From Nonomuraea muscovyensis (lineage in GTDB: Bacteria > Actinomycetota > Actinomycetes > Streptosporangiales > Streptosporangiaceae), in contig NZ_JACHJB010000003.1 in the NCBI RefSeq assembly GCF_014207745.1, positions 62,001 through 126,000 of the forward strand: 64,000 bases of DNA, in the 5' to 3' direction. Below the pieces are notes generated by a model. It searched no databases, was not told the DNA's origin, and saw only the letters and a program-made list of their open reading frames with translations. This document shows, in pieces, positions 43,809 through 54,080 of the stretch. Made by a program: the position numbers and the translations under genes. Every line of letters begins with the position of its first letter. Position 1 is the stretch's first letter.

Positions 43809-43856
43809 CAGGCGGCTCAGCGCGCCGAGCAGCAGCGCGGTGAACCCACCCTCCGC
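43809..43856 (-). pseudogene. Possible remnant of a universal stress protein gene
   Basis: On the minus strand about 16 codons read EGGFTALLLGALSRL, matching the 'GRGGFAELLLGSVSRHV' segment of intact universal stress proteins in this window. Nothing recognisable surrounds it. It is a short match and could be chance. Confidence 0.3.
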
Positions 43857-43863
43857 CGACAGG

Positions 43864-44157
43864 TCATGTGGACTCGTCCAACTCGGCTGCCGTCTCACGC
43901 AACCTCTCCATCGCCGCGACGACGGCCGCGTCGGCGTTCTCCAGCCCGGATCGGTCATAGATGTCGATCACGGCCATGGCGGCGTTCTCGAGATGGTCGG
44001 CCTCGGCGTTCGCGTCCACCAGGTCCGCCAGGTGGCGGATGGATTCGTGCAGCGGTTCCGGGCCGGCCTGTGGATCCATCGCGGGCGGGTGATGACGCAT
44101 CACCTGCGCCAGCCGGGCCGCGGCCGTCCGGAACTCGATCTCGCTTTCTGACGTCAC
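43864..44157 (-). CDS. Unrecognised 97-residue protein coupled to polX
   Basis: 97 residues from a GTG (44157) that overlaps the polX stop as GTGA; GGGGAGG lies six bases upstream. The protein is acidic and helical ('LHESIRHLADLVDANAEADH', 'AAMAVIDIYDRSGLENADAA', 'MERLRETAAELDEST') with no membrane segment or Cys. No family is recognised. The tight coupling suggests a function with, or co-dosage to, DNA polymerase X. Confidence 0.65.
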   Translation of the reverse strand: MTSESEIEFRTAAARLAQVMRHHPPAMDPQAGPEPLHESIRHLADLVDANAEADHLENAAMAVIDIYDRSGLENADAAVVAAMERLRETAAELDEST

Positions 44158-45881
44158 GCTGACCTCCCCTTCCGGAGGAACTTCCTGAGCCGGCTCAGTG
44201 GCCAGCTGTTGATCACTCGGTCCGGGGTGAGCCAGCCGCGTTGCGCGGTGCCGATCCCGTACCGAAGGTGGGCGAGGTGCGGGACGGCGTGGGCGTCGGT
44301 GTCGATCGCGAAGACGACGCCCGCCCGCTGGGCGAGCCGGACGAGGTCGGCCGGCAGGTCCAACCGATCGGGGAACGCGTTGATCTCCAGAGCCGTGCCG
44401 GTGCGGGCACACGCCGCGAACACCTCCGCCCAGTCGGCGTCGACGGGCTCTCTCTTGCCGATGAGCCGGGCGGTCGGGTGGCCGATGATGTTGACGCACG
44501 GGTTCTCGCAGGCGAGGACGAGCCGCCGGGTCATCTCCGGCCGTGGCTGGGAGAAGTGCGAGTGGATGGACGCCACGCACATGTCGAAGCCGGCCAGGAA
44601 CTCCGGCGGCCAGTCGACCTCGCCGTCGGGCCCGATGTTGAGCTCGGTGCCGTGCAGCAGTCGCATCCCGCCACAGGCGCCGTCCAGGCGGCGCACCTGA
44701 TCGCGCTGCGCCAGCGCCTTGGCGTCCGCCATCCGCTGCATGTACAGCTTCGGCGCGTGGTCGGTGATCGCGTAGTAGGCGTACCCCCGGTCCGCGGCGG
44801 CGGCGACCATCTCCTCCAGGGACGCGAGCCCGTCCGTCAGGTCAGTGTGCGTGTGCAGGTCGCCGCGGATGTCCGCGTCGGTGATCAGGATCGGCAGCTC
44901 TCCGTGCAGCGCGGCCTCGATCTCCCCACCGTCCTCCCGCAACGTCGGCGGTATCCACGGCAGGCCGAGCCGGCCGTACACCTCCTCCTCGTCCACCGAT
45001 GCGATCCGGTCCCCGCTCGCCACGTCGAACAGCCCGTACTCCGAGAGTTTCAGCTTCTGGTGCACGGCGATCTCCCTGGTGCGGATGTTGTGCGCCCGCG
45101 AGCCGGTGAAGTACTGAAGCGCCGCGCCCCAGCTGTCAGGCGCCACCACGCGCAGGTCCACCTGGAGACCGGTGTCCGTCCTGACCGAGGTCTTGGTCTC
45201 CCCGTGCGCGATCACCTCCGCCACGGCGGGCAGCCCCTGGACGACCGTCATCAGCGCCGCCGAGTCGGCTGCGGTGGCCAGGATGTCGACGTCGCCGATC
45301 GTGTCCTTCATCCGGCGAAGCGATCCGGCGTACGCGCACCGCTCGCAGCCGGGCACCGCCGACAGCGCGTCGACGATCTCCTCCGCCACCTCCATCGCGA
45401 CGTCCAGGCGCACCCGCGCGCCGGTTTTGTGCAGCAGCGCGATGCCGTGCAGCAGGTTCTCCTCGGTCTTGGCGCCGAAGCCATGCAGCCCGTGGAGCCT
45501 GCCCGCCCGGATCGCCGCCTCCAGGCCCTCGACGGAGCCGATGCCGCACTCCTCGTACAAGGTCATCGCCTTCTTCGGGCCGAGCGAGGGAATGGTCGTC
45601 AGCCGCCGCACCCCGGCCGGGACCTTCCCTCTCAGCTCCTCCAACTGGTGGATCGCGCCTGTACGCAGGTACTCGTCGATCTTGGCGGCGATCGACGTCC
45701 CGACGTTGGGTATCCGGCGCAGCCCGGCAGGATTCATTCCCGAGATGTCCTGGGCGTACCCACCGACCGATCTGGCCGCCATTTCGTACACGCGTACCTT
45801 GAACGCCTCGCCGCCGGTGATCGCCATCAGGTCCGCGTACTCCTGCAGCAGATCGGCCACCACGTCATTGGGTCGTTGCAC
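44154..45881 (-). CDS. polX: DNA polymerase/3'-5' exonuclease PolX (family X with PHP domain)
   Basis: 575 residues, the usual bacterial PolX length, from GTG 45881 after GAGGGGG. It has N-terminal helix-hairpin-helix repeats ('IPNVGTSIAAKIDEYL', 'IPSLGPKKAMTLYEE'), a nucleotidyltransferase core with 'YAGSLRRMKDTIGDVDIL' (catalytic Asp pair) and 'TDTGLQVDLRVV', and a C-terminal PHP nuclease ('RGDLHTHTDLTDGLASLEEM', 'YYAITDHAP', 'VASIHSHFS', 'VFAIDTDAHAV'). It fills short gaps in base-excision or end-joining repair. It forms a two-gene unit with the small protein downstream, within an island of stress genes. Confidence 0.93.
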   Translation of the reverse strand: MQRPNDVVADLLQEYADLMAITGGEAFKVRVYEMAARSVGGYAQDISGMNPAGLRRIPNVGTSIAAKIDEYLRTGAIHQLEELRGKVPAGVRRLTTIPSLGPKKAMTLYEECGIGSVEGLEAAIRAGRLHGLHGFGAKTEENLLHGIALLHKTGARVRLDVAMEVAEEIVDALSAVPGCERCAYAGSLRRMKDTIGDVDILATAADSAALMTVVQGLPAVAEVIAHGETKTSVRTDTGLQVDLRVVAPDSWGAALQYFTGSRAHNIRTREIAVHQKLKLSEYGLFDVASGDRIASVDEEEVYGRLGLPWIPPTLREDGGEIEAALHGELPILITDADIRGDLHTHTDLTDGLASLEEMVAAAADRGYAYYAITDHAPKLYMQRMADAKALAQRDQVRRLDGACGGMRLLHGTELNIGPDGEVDWPPEFLAGFDMCVASIHSHFSQPRPEMTRRLVLACENPCVNIIGHPTARLIGKREPVDADWAEVFAACARTGTALEINAFPDRLDLPADLVRLAQRAGVVFAIDTDAHAVPHLAHLRYGIGTAQRGWLTPDRVINSWPLSRLRKFLRKGRSA

Positions 45882-45987
45882 GGCGACCACCCCCTCGCGC
45901 GGAACAGGCCCAGCTACCAGGATCGCGCGGGTTCTCTCACATCGGCAGGGCCGTTCGACCCCTCTCCTGCGGTGCGACCCCGTCTTC

Positions 45988-46001
45988 GGGTCTTTCGGCC
46001 C
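45988..46001. promoter_or_regulatory. DosR/DevR-like box upstream of the FBP aldolase/phosphatase
   Basis: GGGTCTTTCGGCCC fits GGGNC-N4-GNCCC and ends 73 bases upstream of the ATG at 46074. The following TGCCGTGACCTG is nearly repeated after the site at 52027, so the whole promoter module appears shared with ftsH. Confidence 0.65.
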
Positions 46002-46073
46002 TGCCGTGACCTGACCGGACGGCTGAGACTGACAAGAGGGTGGACTGTCGAAAAAGCACACGGGGGGACCGAC

Positions 46074-47201
46074 ATGATCACTCTGAGTATCATCAAGGCC
46101 GACACCGGGGGGTTCGTCGGCCACACGGCCGTGCATCCGGACATGATGGCCGAGGCGCGGCGCGAGATCGGCCGCGCCATCGACTCCGGGCTGCTCATCG
46201 ACGGGCATGTGGCCGCCTGCGGCGATGACCTCTCGCTCATCATGACCCACACCTACGGCCCCGACGCCGACCTCATCCACTCCTTCGCCTGGGACACCTT
46301 CCAGGCCACGACCCACATCGCCAAGGAACTCGGCCTGTACGGCGCCGGCCAGGACCTGCTGTCGGACGCCTTCTCCGGCAACCTTCGCGGTATGGGTCCC
46401 GGCTACGCCGAGCTGGACTTCGACGAGCGGCCGTCGGAGCCGGTGATCTGCTTCCTGGCCGACAAGACCGAGCCGGGGGCGTGGAATCTGCCGCTGTACA
46501 AGATGTTCGCCGACCCGTTCAACACCGCCGGGCTCGTCATCGACCAGAAGATGCACGCCGGCTTCGCCTTCGAGGTCTACGACCTCTACGACGAGAAGCG
46601 GATCATCTTCGACTGCCCCGCCGACCTGTACGAGATGCTGATGTACATCGGCGCCCCGGCCCGCTACGTCATCCACAGCGTCCGTTCCAGGACGCTCGGC
46701 GAGACCGCGGCCGCGACCAGTACCCAGCGGTTGTCGCTGATCGCCGGCAAGTACGTCGGCAAGGACGACCCGGTGATGATCGTCCGCTGCCAGTCCGGGT
46801 TGCCCGCGGTCGGCGAGGTGCTGGAACCGTTCACCTTCGCCTACGCGGTCGCCGGCTGCATGCGCGGCTCCCACCACGCCCCGCTCATGCCCGTCTCCAC
46901 CGAACACGCGCACCCGTCACGCTTCGACGGACCGCCGCGCGTGGTGGCCCTCGGCTTCCAGATCCACGACGGCAAGCTGATCGGCCCGCGCGACCTGTTC
47001 GCCGACCAGGCCTTCGATCGAGCCCGCGAGCAGGCCACCGAGGCCATGGACTACCTGCGCAGGCACGGCCCGTTCGAGCCGCACCGACTGCCCCTGGAGG
47101 ACCTGGAGTACACCACCATGACCGTGCTCACCAAGAGGCTCGCCGACCGCTGGACCCCGATGACAACCGAGCTCGCCACTGCCGGGACGAACAAGAGGTG
47201 A
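46074..47201 (+). CDS. Bifunctional fructose-1,6-bisphosphate aldolase/phosphatase (class V FBPase)
   Basis: 375 residues. The N-terminus 'ITLSIIKADTGGFVGHTAVH' with its metal-binding Asp, plus 'THTYGPDADLIHSFAWDTF', 'LADKTEPGAWNLPLYKMFAD' and 'PVSTEHAHPSRFDGPPRVVA', identify the archaeal-type FBPA/P family. One active site both condenses triose phosphates and dephosphorylates the product, making the gluconeogenic step unidirectional. The family is mostly archaeal and deep-branching bacterial, so its presence in an actinomycete stress island may reflect transfer. It has its own DosR-like promoter and is followed by a universal stress gene. Confidence 0.92.
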   Translation: MITLSIIKADTGGFVGHTAVHPDMMAEARREIGRAIDSGLLIDGHVAACGDDLSLIMTHTYGPDADLIHSFAWDTFQATTHIAKELGLYGAGQDLLSDAFSGNLRGMGPGYAELDFDERPSEPVICFLADKTEPGAWNLPLYKMFADPFNTAGLVIDQKMHAGFAFEVYDLYDEKRIIFDCPADLYEMLMYIGAPARYVIHSVRSRTLGETAAATSTQRLSLIAGKYVGKDDPVMIVRCQSGLPAVGEVLEPFTFAYAVAGCMRGSHHAPLMPVSTEHAHPSRFDGPPRVVALGFQIHDGKLIGPRDLFADQAFDRAREQATEAMDYLRRHGPFEPHRLPLEDLEYTTMTVLTKRLADRWTPMTTELATAGTNKR

Positions 47202-47305
47202 AGGTGGCGGGGCCCGACTCCATGCGGTGACCGGCGACGTCGTCGGGGACCGTCCCCGGGTATGCCGGCGACGTCAGGGTAGAGGTCGAGGTGGGGAGGC
47301 GATCG

Positions 47306-48133
47306 ATGATGGCTGGACAGATCGTGGTCGGAGTGGACGGGTCCGCTCCGGCGACCGCTGCCGTGGAGTGGGCCGCGGCCGATGCCGGGAGACGCCGGCT
47401 CGGCTTGCGGCTGGTGCACGTGTGCGAGCAGTGGGCACGCGATCGGGGGGAGCCCGAGTACTGCGCCGGGGCGTTGGAAGCCGCCGCCGACAGGGCGCGT
47501 GCTCTCGCGCCGGGCGTGGAGCTGAGCACCGAGATGCTGACGGGCAGGGTGGTCAACGCTCTCGTCGCCGCGTCGGCCGCGGCTGACAGCCTGGTGGTGG
47601 GGAGCCGCGGCCGGGGTGGGTTCACCGAGATGGTCCTCGGTTCGACCGCTCTGGCCCTGGCCGGGCACGCCGCCGGCCCGGTGGTGATCGTGCGGGAGGG
47701 GCCCACGCCTCGCCATGGGGAGATCGTGGTGGGGGAGGACGGGTCGGAGCATTCGAAGGCGGCCATGGAGTACGCCATGGAGCAGGCTCGGGCCCGCGAC
47801 GCGCGACTGCGCGTGGTGTACGCCTGGCAGTTGCCGGTGCTGGCGCCGTACGCCGCCGCCTACAGCGTGCTCGACGACAGCTTCCAGCAGGCCGCCCGCG
47901 CGGCGGCCCAGCGCGTGCTCGCCTGGCGGGAGAAGGACCCGGCCGTGTCGATCGTCGACGACCAGGTCTGCGAGCACCCTGTCGCCGCGTTGATGAAGGC
48001 CTCGGCCACGGCGGACCTGGTGGTGGTCGGCTCACGCGGGCTCGGCGGGTTCGCCTCGGCCGTGCTGGGGTCGATCAGCCACGGCGTGCTGCACCACGTG
48101 ACGTGCCCGGTCGCGGTGGTGCGGCCGCGGTAG
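47306..48133 (+). CDS. Tandem-domain universal stress protein
   Basis: 275 residues from ATG 47306 with GGGGAGG upstream. Two Usp domains: 'QIVVGVDGSAPATAAVEWAA' with ATP-loop 'VVGSRGRGGFTEMVLGSTAL', then 'EIVVGEDGSEHSKAAMEYAM' with 'VVGSRGLGGFASAVLGSISH'. The G-2x-G-9x-G-S/T motif in both halves indicates ATP binding. Members such as Rv2623 regulate growth in dormancy. The upstream gap holds a GGGGACCGTCCCC palindrome flanked by an 11-bp direct repeat (CCGGCGACGTC at 47231 and 47265), possibly its promoter control. Confidence 0.92.
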   Translation: MMAGQIVVGVDGSAPATAAVEWAAADAGRRRLGLRLVHVCEQWARDRGEPEYCAGALEAAADRARALAPGVELSTEMLTGRVVNALVAASAAADSLVVGSRGRGGFTEMVLGSTALALAGHAAGPVVIVREGPTPRHGEIVVGEDGSEHSKAAMEYAMEQARARDARLRVVYAWQLPVLAPYAAAYSVLDDSFQQAARAAAQRVLAWREKDPAVSIVDDQVCEHPVAALMKASATADLVVVGSRGLGGFASAVLGSISHGVLHHVTCPVAVVRPR

Positions 48134-48220
48134 GCGTGCGGCTGAGCGCGGGGAGAGGCGCCCGCAGGTCATGCGGGTGGCCCGTGCCGGACGGCCATGG
48201 CCGGCGTACGGAGGAGAGCC

Positions 48221-49948
<1,728 letters not shown>

Positions 49949-49993
49949 CGAGCAGGCCCCGGACGGGTCGCCTCGGCAGGGCTCCGGACGACG

Positions 49994-50857
49994 TCAGTGG
50001 CGGACGACGACGACGGGCGCCCGGGTGTGGTGGAGGACGGCGTGCGCGGTGCCGCCCAGGCCGAGCAGGGCGCGTGCCGCGCCGTGCGAGGCTCCCACGA
50101 CGACGAGGTCGGCTTCCGCCGACGCCTTGGCCAGCGCCTTGGCCGGGTGGGCGTGCACCACGTGCTGGACGAGGTCGACGTCGGGGTACTTCTCCCGCCA
50201 CCCGGCGAGGATCTGCGACAGCAGCAGGGCTTCGTCCTGCCCCACGGCCTCGATGTCGTAGACCGCGGGGTCCACGGTCCAGGGCGTCACGGTGCCGGGG
50301 TGCGTCCAGGCGTGCACGGCTCGCAGGGTGGCACCCCGCAGCGCCGCCTCGCGGAAGGCGAAGTCCAGGAGGGCTTCCTGGCCGGGCAGCCCGGTCACGC
50401 CCACGACGATCACTCTGAAATCGCCGGCCTGCGGCTGCCGGACGACGGCCACCGGGCATGGTGCCCTGGTGGCGACATGGCGGCTCACCGAGCCGAGCAG
50501 CAGTTCGGCGAACCCGCCGCGTCCCCGGTTGCCGACGACGAGGAGCTGAGCCCCTTCGGCGGTCTGCAGGAGCGCTTCCGCCGCCCCGCTGGAGACGACC
50601 ACCGTGGTGACCGGCACCCCTGGCCTGCCGGCCCGTACCTGGTTCGCCGCCTGCTCAAGCTGCTCGCGGGCGGCGGCCTCCGCCTCGACCTCCCAGCCGG
50701 CCGGCTCGGGCACGAGCAGGGCGTCGGGAGTCCATCGCTCGGTGGCGTACACCATGTGCAGCGGGGCGCCACGGATCACGGCTTCCTGCCCGGCCCAGCT
50801 CACGGCATGCAGGGAGGGCGCTGATCCGTCGAACCCGACGACGATCGGCTCTGTCAT
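49994..50857 (-). CDS. Tandem-domain universal stress protein
   Basis: 287 residues from ATG 50857, eight bases after GAGG; upstream GTG/ATG codons in frame overlap the ribosome site. First domain: 'IVVGFDGSAPSLHAVSWAGQ' with 'VVGNRGRGGFAELLLGSVSR'. Second domain: 'FRVIVVGVTGLPGQEALLDF' with a C-terminal 'LVVVGASHGAARALLGLGGT', in which the glycine motif is loosened, so ATP binding there is doubtful. It converges with the ligase gene and is separated from hsp20 by a hairpin. Confidence 0.9.
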   Translation of the reverse strand: MTEPIVVGFDGSAPSLHAVSWAGQEAVIRGAPLHMVYATERWTPDALLVPEPAGWEVEAEAAAREQLEQAANQVRAGRPGVPVTTVVVSSGAAEALLQTAEGAQLLVVGNRGRGGFAELLLGSVSRHVATRAPCPVAVVRQPQAGDFRVIVVGVTGLPGQEALLDFAFREAALRGATLRAVHAWTHPGTVTPWTVDPAVYDIEAVGQDEALLLSQILAGWREKYPDVDLVQHVVHAHPAKALAKASAEADLVVVGASHGAARALLGLGGTAHAVLHHTRAPVVVVRH

Positions 50858-50894
50858 GGTCATCACCTCGTGTGCTCCCTGCTTCGCGGAGGCC

Positions 50895-50928
50895 GACCAG
50901 GCCCGCTCACCGAAGAGCGGGCCTGGTC
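50895..50928. terminator. Hairpin terminator downstream of hsp20
   Basis: GACCAGGCCCGCTC (50895-50908) pairs perfectly with GAGCGGGCCTGGTC (50915-50928) around a six-base loop. This is a 14-bp GC-rich stem starting 7 bases past the hsp20 stop on the minus strand. It insulates the following universal stress gene. Confidence 0.8.
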
Positions 50929-50934
50929 AGCTGA

Positions 50935-51348
50935 TCATTGCTGGGTCTCGATCTGGATCCGCTTGGCCTCCTGCTTCTCCTCCGGCAGCTTCACGCTGAC
51001 CTCGAGAATCCCCTTGTCGTAAACCGCTTTCACGTCCTGGTCGTCCGCACCCGGCGGTAGCGTGATGGACCGGGTGAAGCTCCCGTACCGGAACTCCGTC
51101 CGGTGTTGTTCCTTGAGCTCCTCACGCCGCTCGGCGTGGAGGGTGAGAACACCGTTTCGCATGGTGATCTCCACGTCCTTCTCCGGATCGATGCCCGGCA
51201 GCTCGGCCCGTACGACGTAACGGCCCTCCTTGACGTAGTCCTCGAACCTGATCGGCTGTTGCTGGGAGCGGATGACCGGCGGCCAGTCCAACCAGTCGAA
51301 CAGTTCCGGGAACAGGCCCCTGTGCTCTCGGCGCGCTGGCGTGCCCAT
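50935..51348 (-). CDS. Hsp20/alpha-crystallin family small heat-shock protein
   Basis: 137 residues from ATG 51348, five bases after GGAGG; a GTG six bases earlier overlaps the ribosome site. The alpha-crystallin domain is clear: 'IRFEDYVKEGRYVVRAELPG' (beta2-3), 'RNGVLTLHAERREELKEQH', 'EFRYGSFTRSITLPPGADDQ' and the 'YDKGILEVSVKLPEEKQEAK' hallmark (G-x-L). It holds unfolded proteins for refolding. M. tuberculosis HspX (Acr) is the classical DosR target. Here a perfect DosR-like palindrome lies 92-105 bases upstream. Confidence 0.93.
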   Translation of the reverse strand: MGTPARREHRGLFPELFDWLDWPPVIRSQQQPIRFEDYVKEGRYVVRAELPGIDPEKDVEITMRNGVLTLHAERREELKEQHRTEFRYGSFTRSITLPPGADDQDVKAVYDKGILEVSVKLPEEKQEAKRIQIETQQ

Positions 51349-51439
51349 GTGCACCTCCGCGGGTTTCCTTCCGGTTGTCTCCCTCTCATCCCAACTCGTC
51401 GCCGCTCGTTGACGCAGGGGCGGAGGTCCTCCGGGCTCA

Positions 51440-51453
51440 GGGCCTTTGGACCC
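51440..51453. promoter_or_regulatory. DosR/DevR-like box upstream of hsp20
   Basis: GGGCCTTTGGACCC matches GGGNC-N4-GNCCC with complementary GG/CC outer bases. It lies in the 129-base gap between hsp20 and the next minus-strand gene. Confidence 0.6.
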
Positions 51454-51477
51454 ATCGTCAGAGCCTCCGCGACGCGA

Positions 51478-51885
51478 TCACCTCTCCTGGTTCTCGGACG
51501 CCGGGGGGCCCGCTTCCCGGAATTCCGGAGCCTCCTCTGCGGGAGTGGCCGGTGTCGGGTTCAGTGCTTCCAGCGGCGTGTCGTCCAACACGGCTCGCTC
51601 CGCCTCGGCGGTGTCCTCCACCGCCTCGATCGGCGCGGGACTCTCCAGGAGGCCGAGCGTGTCCTGCTCGCCACGGCCGCGGATGACTCTGTTGATCTCC
51701 CCCGCGATCTCCTGCCGGGTGTAGGCGCCCTCCGGCACCGCGTTGAGGTGCGCCAGCATGTCGGCGGTCAGGTGGATGTGCTCGGACGCGCAGGAGTAGA
51801 CGTCACGGACCGCGACCCTGTCACGATCGCGGAAGACCTCGTCGAGCACCTGCCGCATCTCCTCCATCCAGACTTGATCGGCCAT
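51478..51885 (-). CDS. Unrecognised acidic protein of the stress island
   Basis: 135 residues from ATG 51885 (GGGGGACGAG upstream). The N-terminal ~80 residues look folded and helical ('QVWMEEMRQVLDEVFRDRDR', 'VRDVYSCASEHIHLTADMLA', 'HLNAVPEGAYTRQEIAGEIN'), and the rest is an acidic, Pro/Glu-rich tail that is probably disordered. I do not recognise a family. It is divergent from ftsH across a region containing the DosR-like box at 52027 and could be controlled from there. Confidence 0.6.
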   Translation of the reverse strand: MADQVWMEEMRQVLDEVFRDRDRVAVRDVYSCASEHIHLTADMLAHLNAVPEGAYTRQEIAGEINRVIRGRGEQDTLGLLESPAPIEAVEDTAEAERAVLDDTPLEALNPTPATPAEEAPEFREAGPPASENQER

Positions 51886-52026
51886 CTCGTCCCCCTCTGT
51901 TCGACACTTCAGCCGTACCCACATCAGGGTCGGCAGCACGCGCCGGGGGCACGCGGCGGACCGGTGGCGCCTGTCCGGCTCCGGTCCCGGCCCCGGTCCT
52001 CATCGAGCCCCTACGGCCGGGTGCTC

Positions 52027-52040
52027 GGGTCTTTCGACCC
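52027..52040. promoter_or_regulatory. DosR/DevR-like box upstream of ftsH
   Basis: GGGTCTTTCGACCC has perfectly complementary 5-base arms around TTTC. It ends 64 bases before the ftsH ATG and 142 bases from the divergent gene. The context CGGGTCTTTCGACCCTGCCG is nearly identical to the site at 45988. Confidence 0.7.
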
Positions 52041-52103
52041 TGCCGTGACCTGGCCGAAGGGCTGAACACTGGCAGGAGGGGGACACGGATACGGGAGGGC
52101 CGC

Positions 52104-54071
52104 ATGATCACACGTGACCGGCTCCGCGGTCGGCACTGGACGGGCAAGGCGAAGCCTGGCCCGCCGAACGAGCCTCCGTCTCCCACGATGCCCCCGGCGC
52201 GCACCGGCTGGCGGCCCTGGCTGGTGCCGATCGGTACGTTGATCTTCCTGTCGTGGTTGCTGGTAAGCCTCGTGACCGGCGGATCGGAGTCCGGCGCGGC
52301 GCCGTACTCCTACACCGCCTTCGTCGCCAAGGTGACCGCGGGACAGGTCAAGGCGGTCACGATCGACGATCAGGGCGAAGTCTCCGGCACCCTGAACGAC
52401 GGCACCCGGTTCACCAGCCAGATCCCCACAGCACTCGACGTCAGCCGGCTGGAGCCGCAGTTGCGGTCGCACCGGGTGGAGATCACCGCGACCAGGACGG
52501 AGAACTCCCTGGTCACCCTCTTGCTCGGCTTCCTGCCGCTCGCGGTGCTCATCGGCTTGTTCATGTGGATGGGACGGAAGACGCAGCAGTCCCTTACCGG
52601 CGGTATCGGCGGTATCGGCGGGTTCGGCAGGTCCCGGGCGAAAATCATCGAGGCGGAGCGGCCGACCACCCGGTTCGGCGACGTGGCCGGATACGAGGGC
52701 GTCAAGCAGGAGATCAGCGAGGTGGTCGATTTCCTGCGCGCCCCTGATCGATACGCGGCGGTGGGTGCGAAGCCGCCGCGTGGAGTGATCATGGTGGGAC
52801 CGCCGGGAACGGGGAAGACACTGTTCGCCCGGGCCGTGGCCGGCGAGGCGGACGTGCCGTTCCTTTCGGTCACGGGATCGGCGTTCGTGGAGATGTTCGT
52901 CGGGGTGGGGGCCTCCCGGGTTCGTGACCTTTTCAACGAGGCCCGCAAGCGCGCCCCCTCCATCGTCTTCATCGACGAGATCGACGCCATCGGCGGGCGG
53001 CGTGGAGGGACCGCCACGGGTGCGAGCGACGAGCGTGAGCAGACGCTGAACCAGTTGCTGGCGGAGATGGACGGGTTCGATCAGAGCAGCGGGATCGTGG
53101 TGCTGGCGGCGACCAACCGGCCGGACACTCTCGATCCCGCGCTGCTGCGTCCTGGCAGGTTCGACCGGCAGGTCACCGTTCCGCTGCCCAACCAGACCGA
53201 GCGCACGGCGATCCTGGCGGTGCACGCTGCCGGCAAGCGTCTGGCGCCTGACGTCGATCTCGGCAGGGTCGCCCGTGCCACCCCGGGATTCTCCGGCGCC
53301 GATCTGGCCAACCTGGTCAACGAGGCGGCCATCAACGCGGTCAGGGCGGATCGGACGACCATCACCGCCACGGACCTGGACACGGCACGCGACCGGGTGC
53401 TGCTCGGCCGCCGGGAGACGTCCAACGCCCTGCTTCCCGAGGAGCGCCAGGCGGTGGCGGTGCACGAGTCCGGGCACGCGCTGCTCGCGACGTTGTGCGA
53501 GCACGCCGATCCGGTCGCGAAGGTGACCATCCTGCCCTCCGGCCCGACCCTCGGCGTGACCGAGCAGTTGCCGGAGGCCGAACGGCATCTCTACAGCGAG
53601 AGCTACCTGGCCGATCTGCTCACGGTGCGGCTCGGCGGCCGGGCGGCCGAGCTCGTCGTGTTCGGCGAGGGCTCCACCGGCGCCGCCAACGACCTGGCGG
53701 CCGCCACGCAGGTCGCCACCCGCATGGTGCGCGACTTCGGCCTGTCACCGGTGCTCGGTCCTGTCGGCTACGCCTCGGCCCTTCCGCAGTTCCTCGGCCA
53801 GGAGGCCGAGGACGCGGTGCGCAGGCCGTACTCCGAGCAGACCCAGCGCACCATCGACGAAGAGGTCGGCCGGCTGCTGGGCCAGGCCGAGAAGCGCGCC
53901 ATCGACCTGCTGCGCGCCCACCGCGACGCCCTCGACCGGCTGGCCGCGATCCTCTCCGAGGAGGAGACCGTCGATGGAGAGGTCGTCGGTGGTGTGCTCC
54001 GGGACGAGCGGTCGATGATCCCGCGCGACCAGGATTCCGCGCTCGATCGCCTGCCGAATGCGGGTCCCTGA
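52104..54071 (+). CDS. ftsH: FtsH-type ATP-dependent zinc metalloprotease
   Basis: 655 residues, ATG after GGGAGGG. Two N-terminal membrane segments ('WLVPIGTLIFLSWLLVSLV', 'LVTLLLGFLPLAVLIGLFMW') bracket an extracytoplasmic loop. An AAA module follows with Walker A 'GPPGTGKT', Walker B 'SIVFIDEIDAIGG', second region of homology 'ATNRPDTLDPALLRPGRFDR', and a peptidase with zinc motif HESGH. It degrades misfolded membrane and regulatory proteins. The gene is probably an accessory, stress-induced FtsH: it is not next to hpt/folE as the housekeeping copy usually is, and it carries a DosR-like promoter. Confidence 0.93.
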   Translation: MITRDRLRGRHWTGKAKPGPPNEPPSPTMPPARTGWRPWLVPIGTLIFLSWLLVSLVTGGSESGAAPYSYTAFVAKVTAGQVKAVTIDDQGEVSGTLNDGTRFTSQIPTALDVSRLEPQLRSHRVEITATRTENSLVTLLLGFLPLAVLIGLFMWMGRKTQQSLTGGIGGIGGFGRSRAKIIEAERPTTRFGDVAGYEGVKQEISEVVDFLRAPDRYAAVGAKPPRGVIMVGPPGTGKTLFARAVAGEADVPFLSVTGSAFVEMFVGVGASRVRDLFNEARKRAPSIVFIDEIDAIGGRRGGTATGASDEREQTLNQLLAEMDGFDQSSGIVVLAATNRPDTLDPALLRPGRFDRQVTVPLPNQTERTAILAVHAAGKRLAPDVDLGRVARATPGFSGADLANLVNEAAINAVRADRTTITATDLDTARDRVLLGRRETSNALLPEERQAVAVHESGHALLATLCEHADPVAKVTILPSGPTLGVTEQLPEAERHLYSESYLADLLTVRLGGRAAELVVFGEGSTGAANDLAAATQVATRMVRDFGLSPVLGPVGYASALPQFLGQEAEDAVRRPYSEQTQRTIDEEVGRLLGQAEKRAIDLLRAHRDALDRLAAILSEEETVDGEVVGGVLRDERSMIPRDQDSALDRLPNAGP

Positions 54072-54080
54072 GCCGAAGCG

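Noticed and set aside
48134..48220. Hairpin or DosR-like site before the acetyl-CoA synthetase-like gene
   Set aside because: CCCGCAGGTCATGCGGG forms a short imperfect stem, but there is no GGGNC-N4-GNCCC match and no clear terminator layout.
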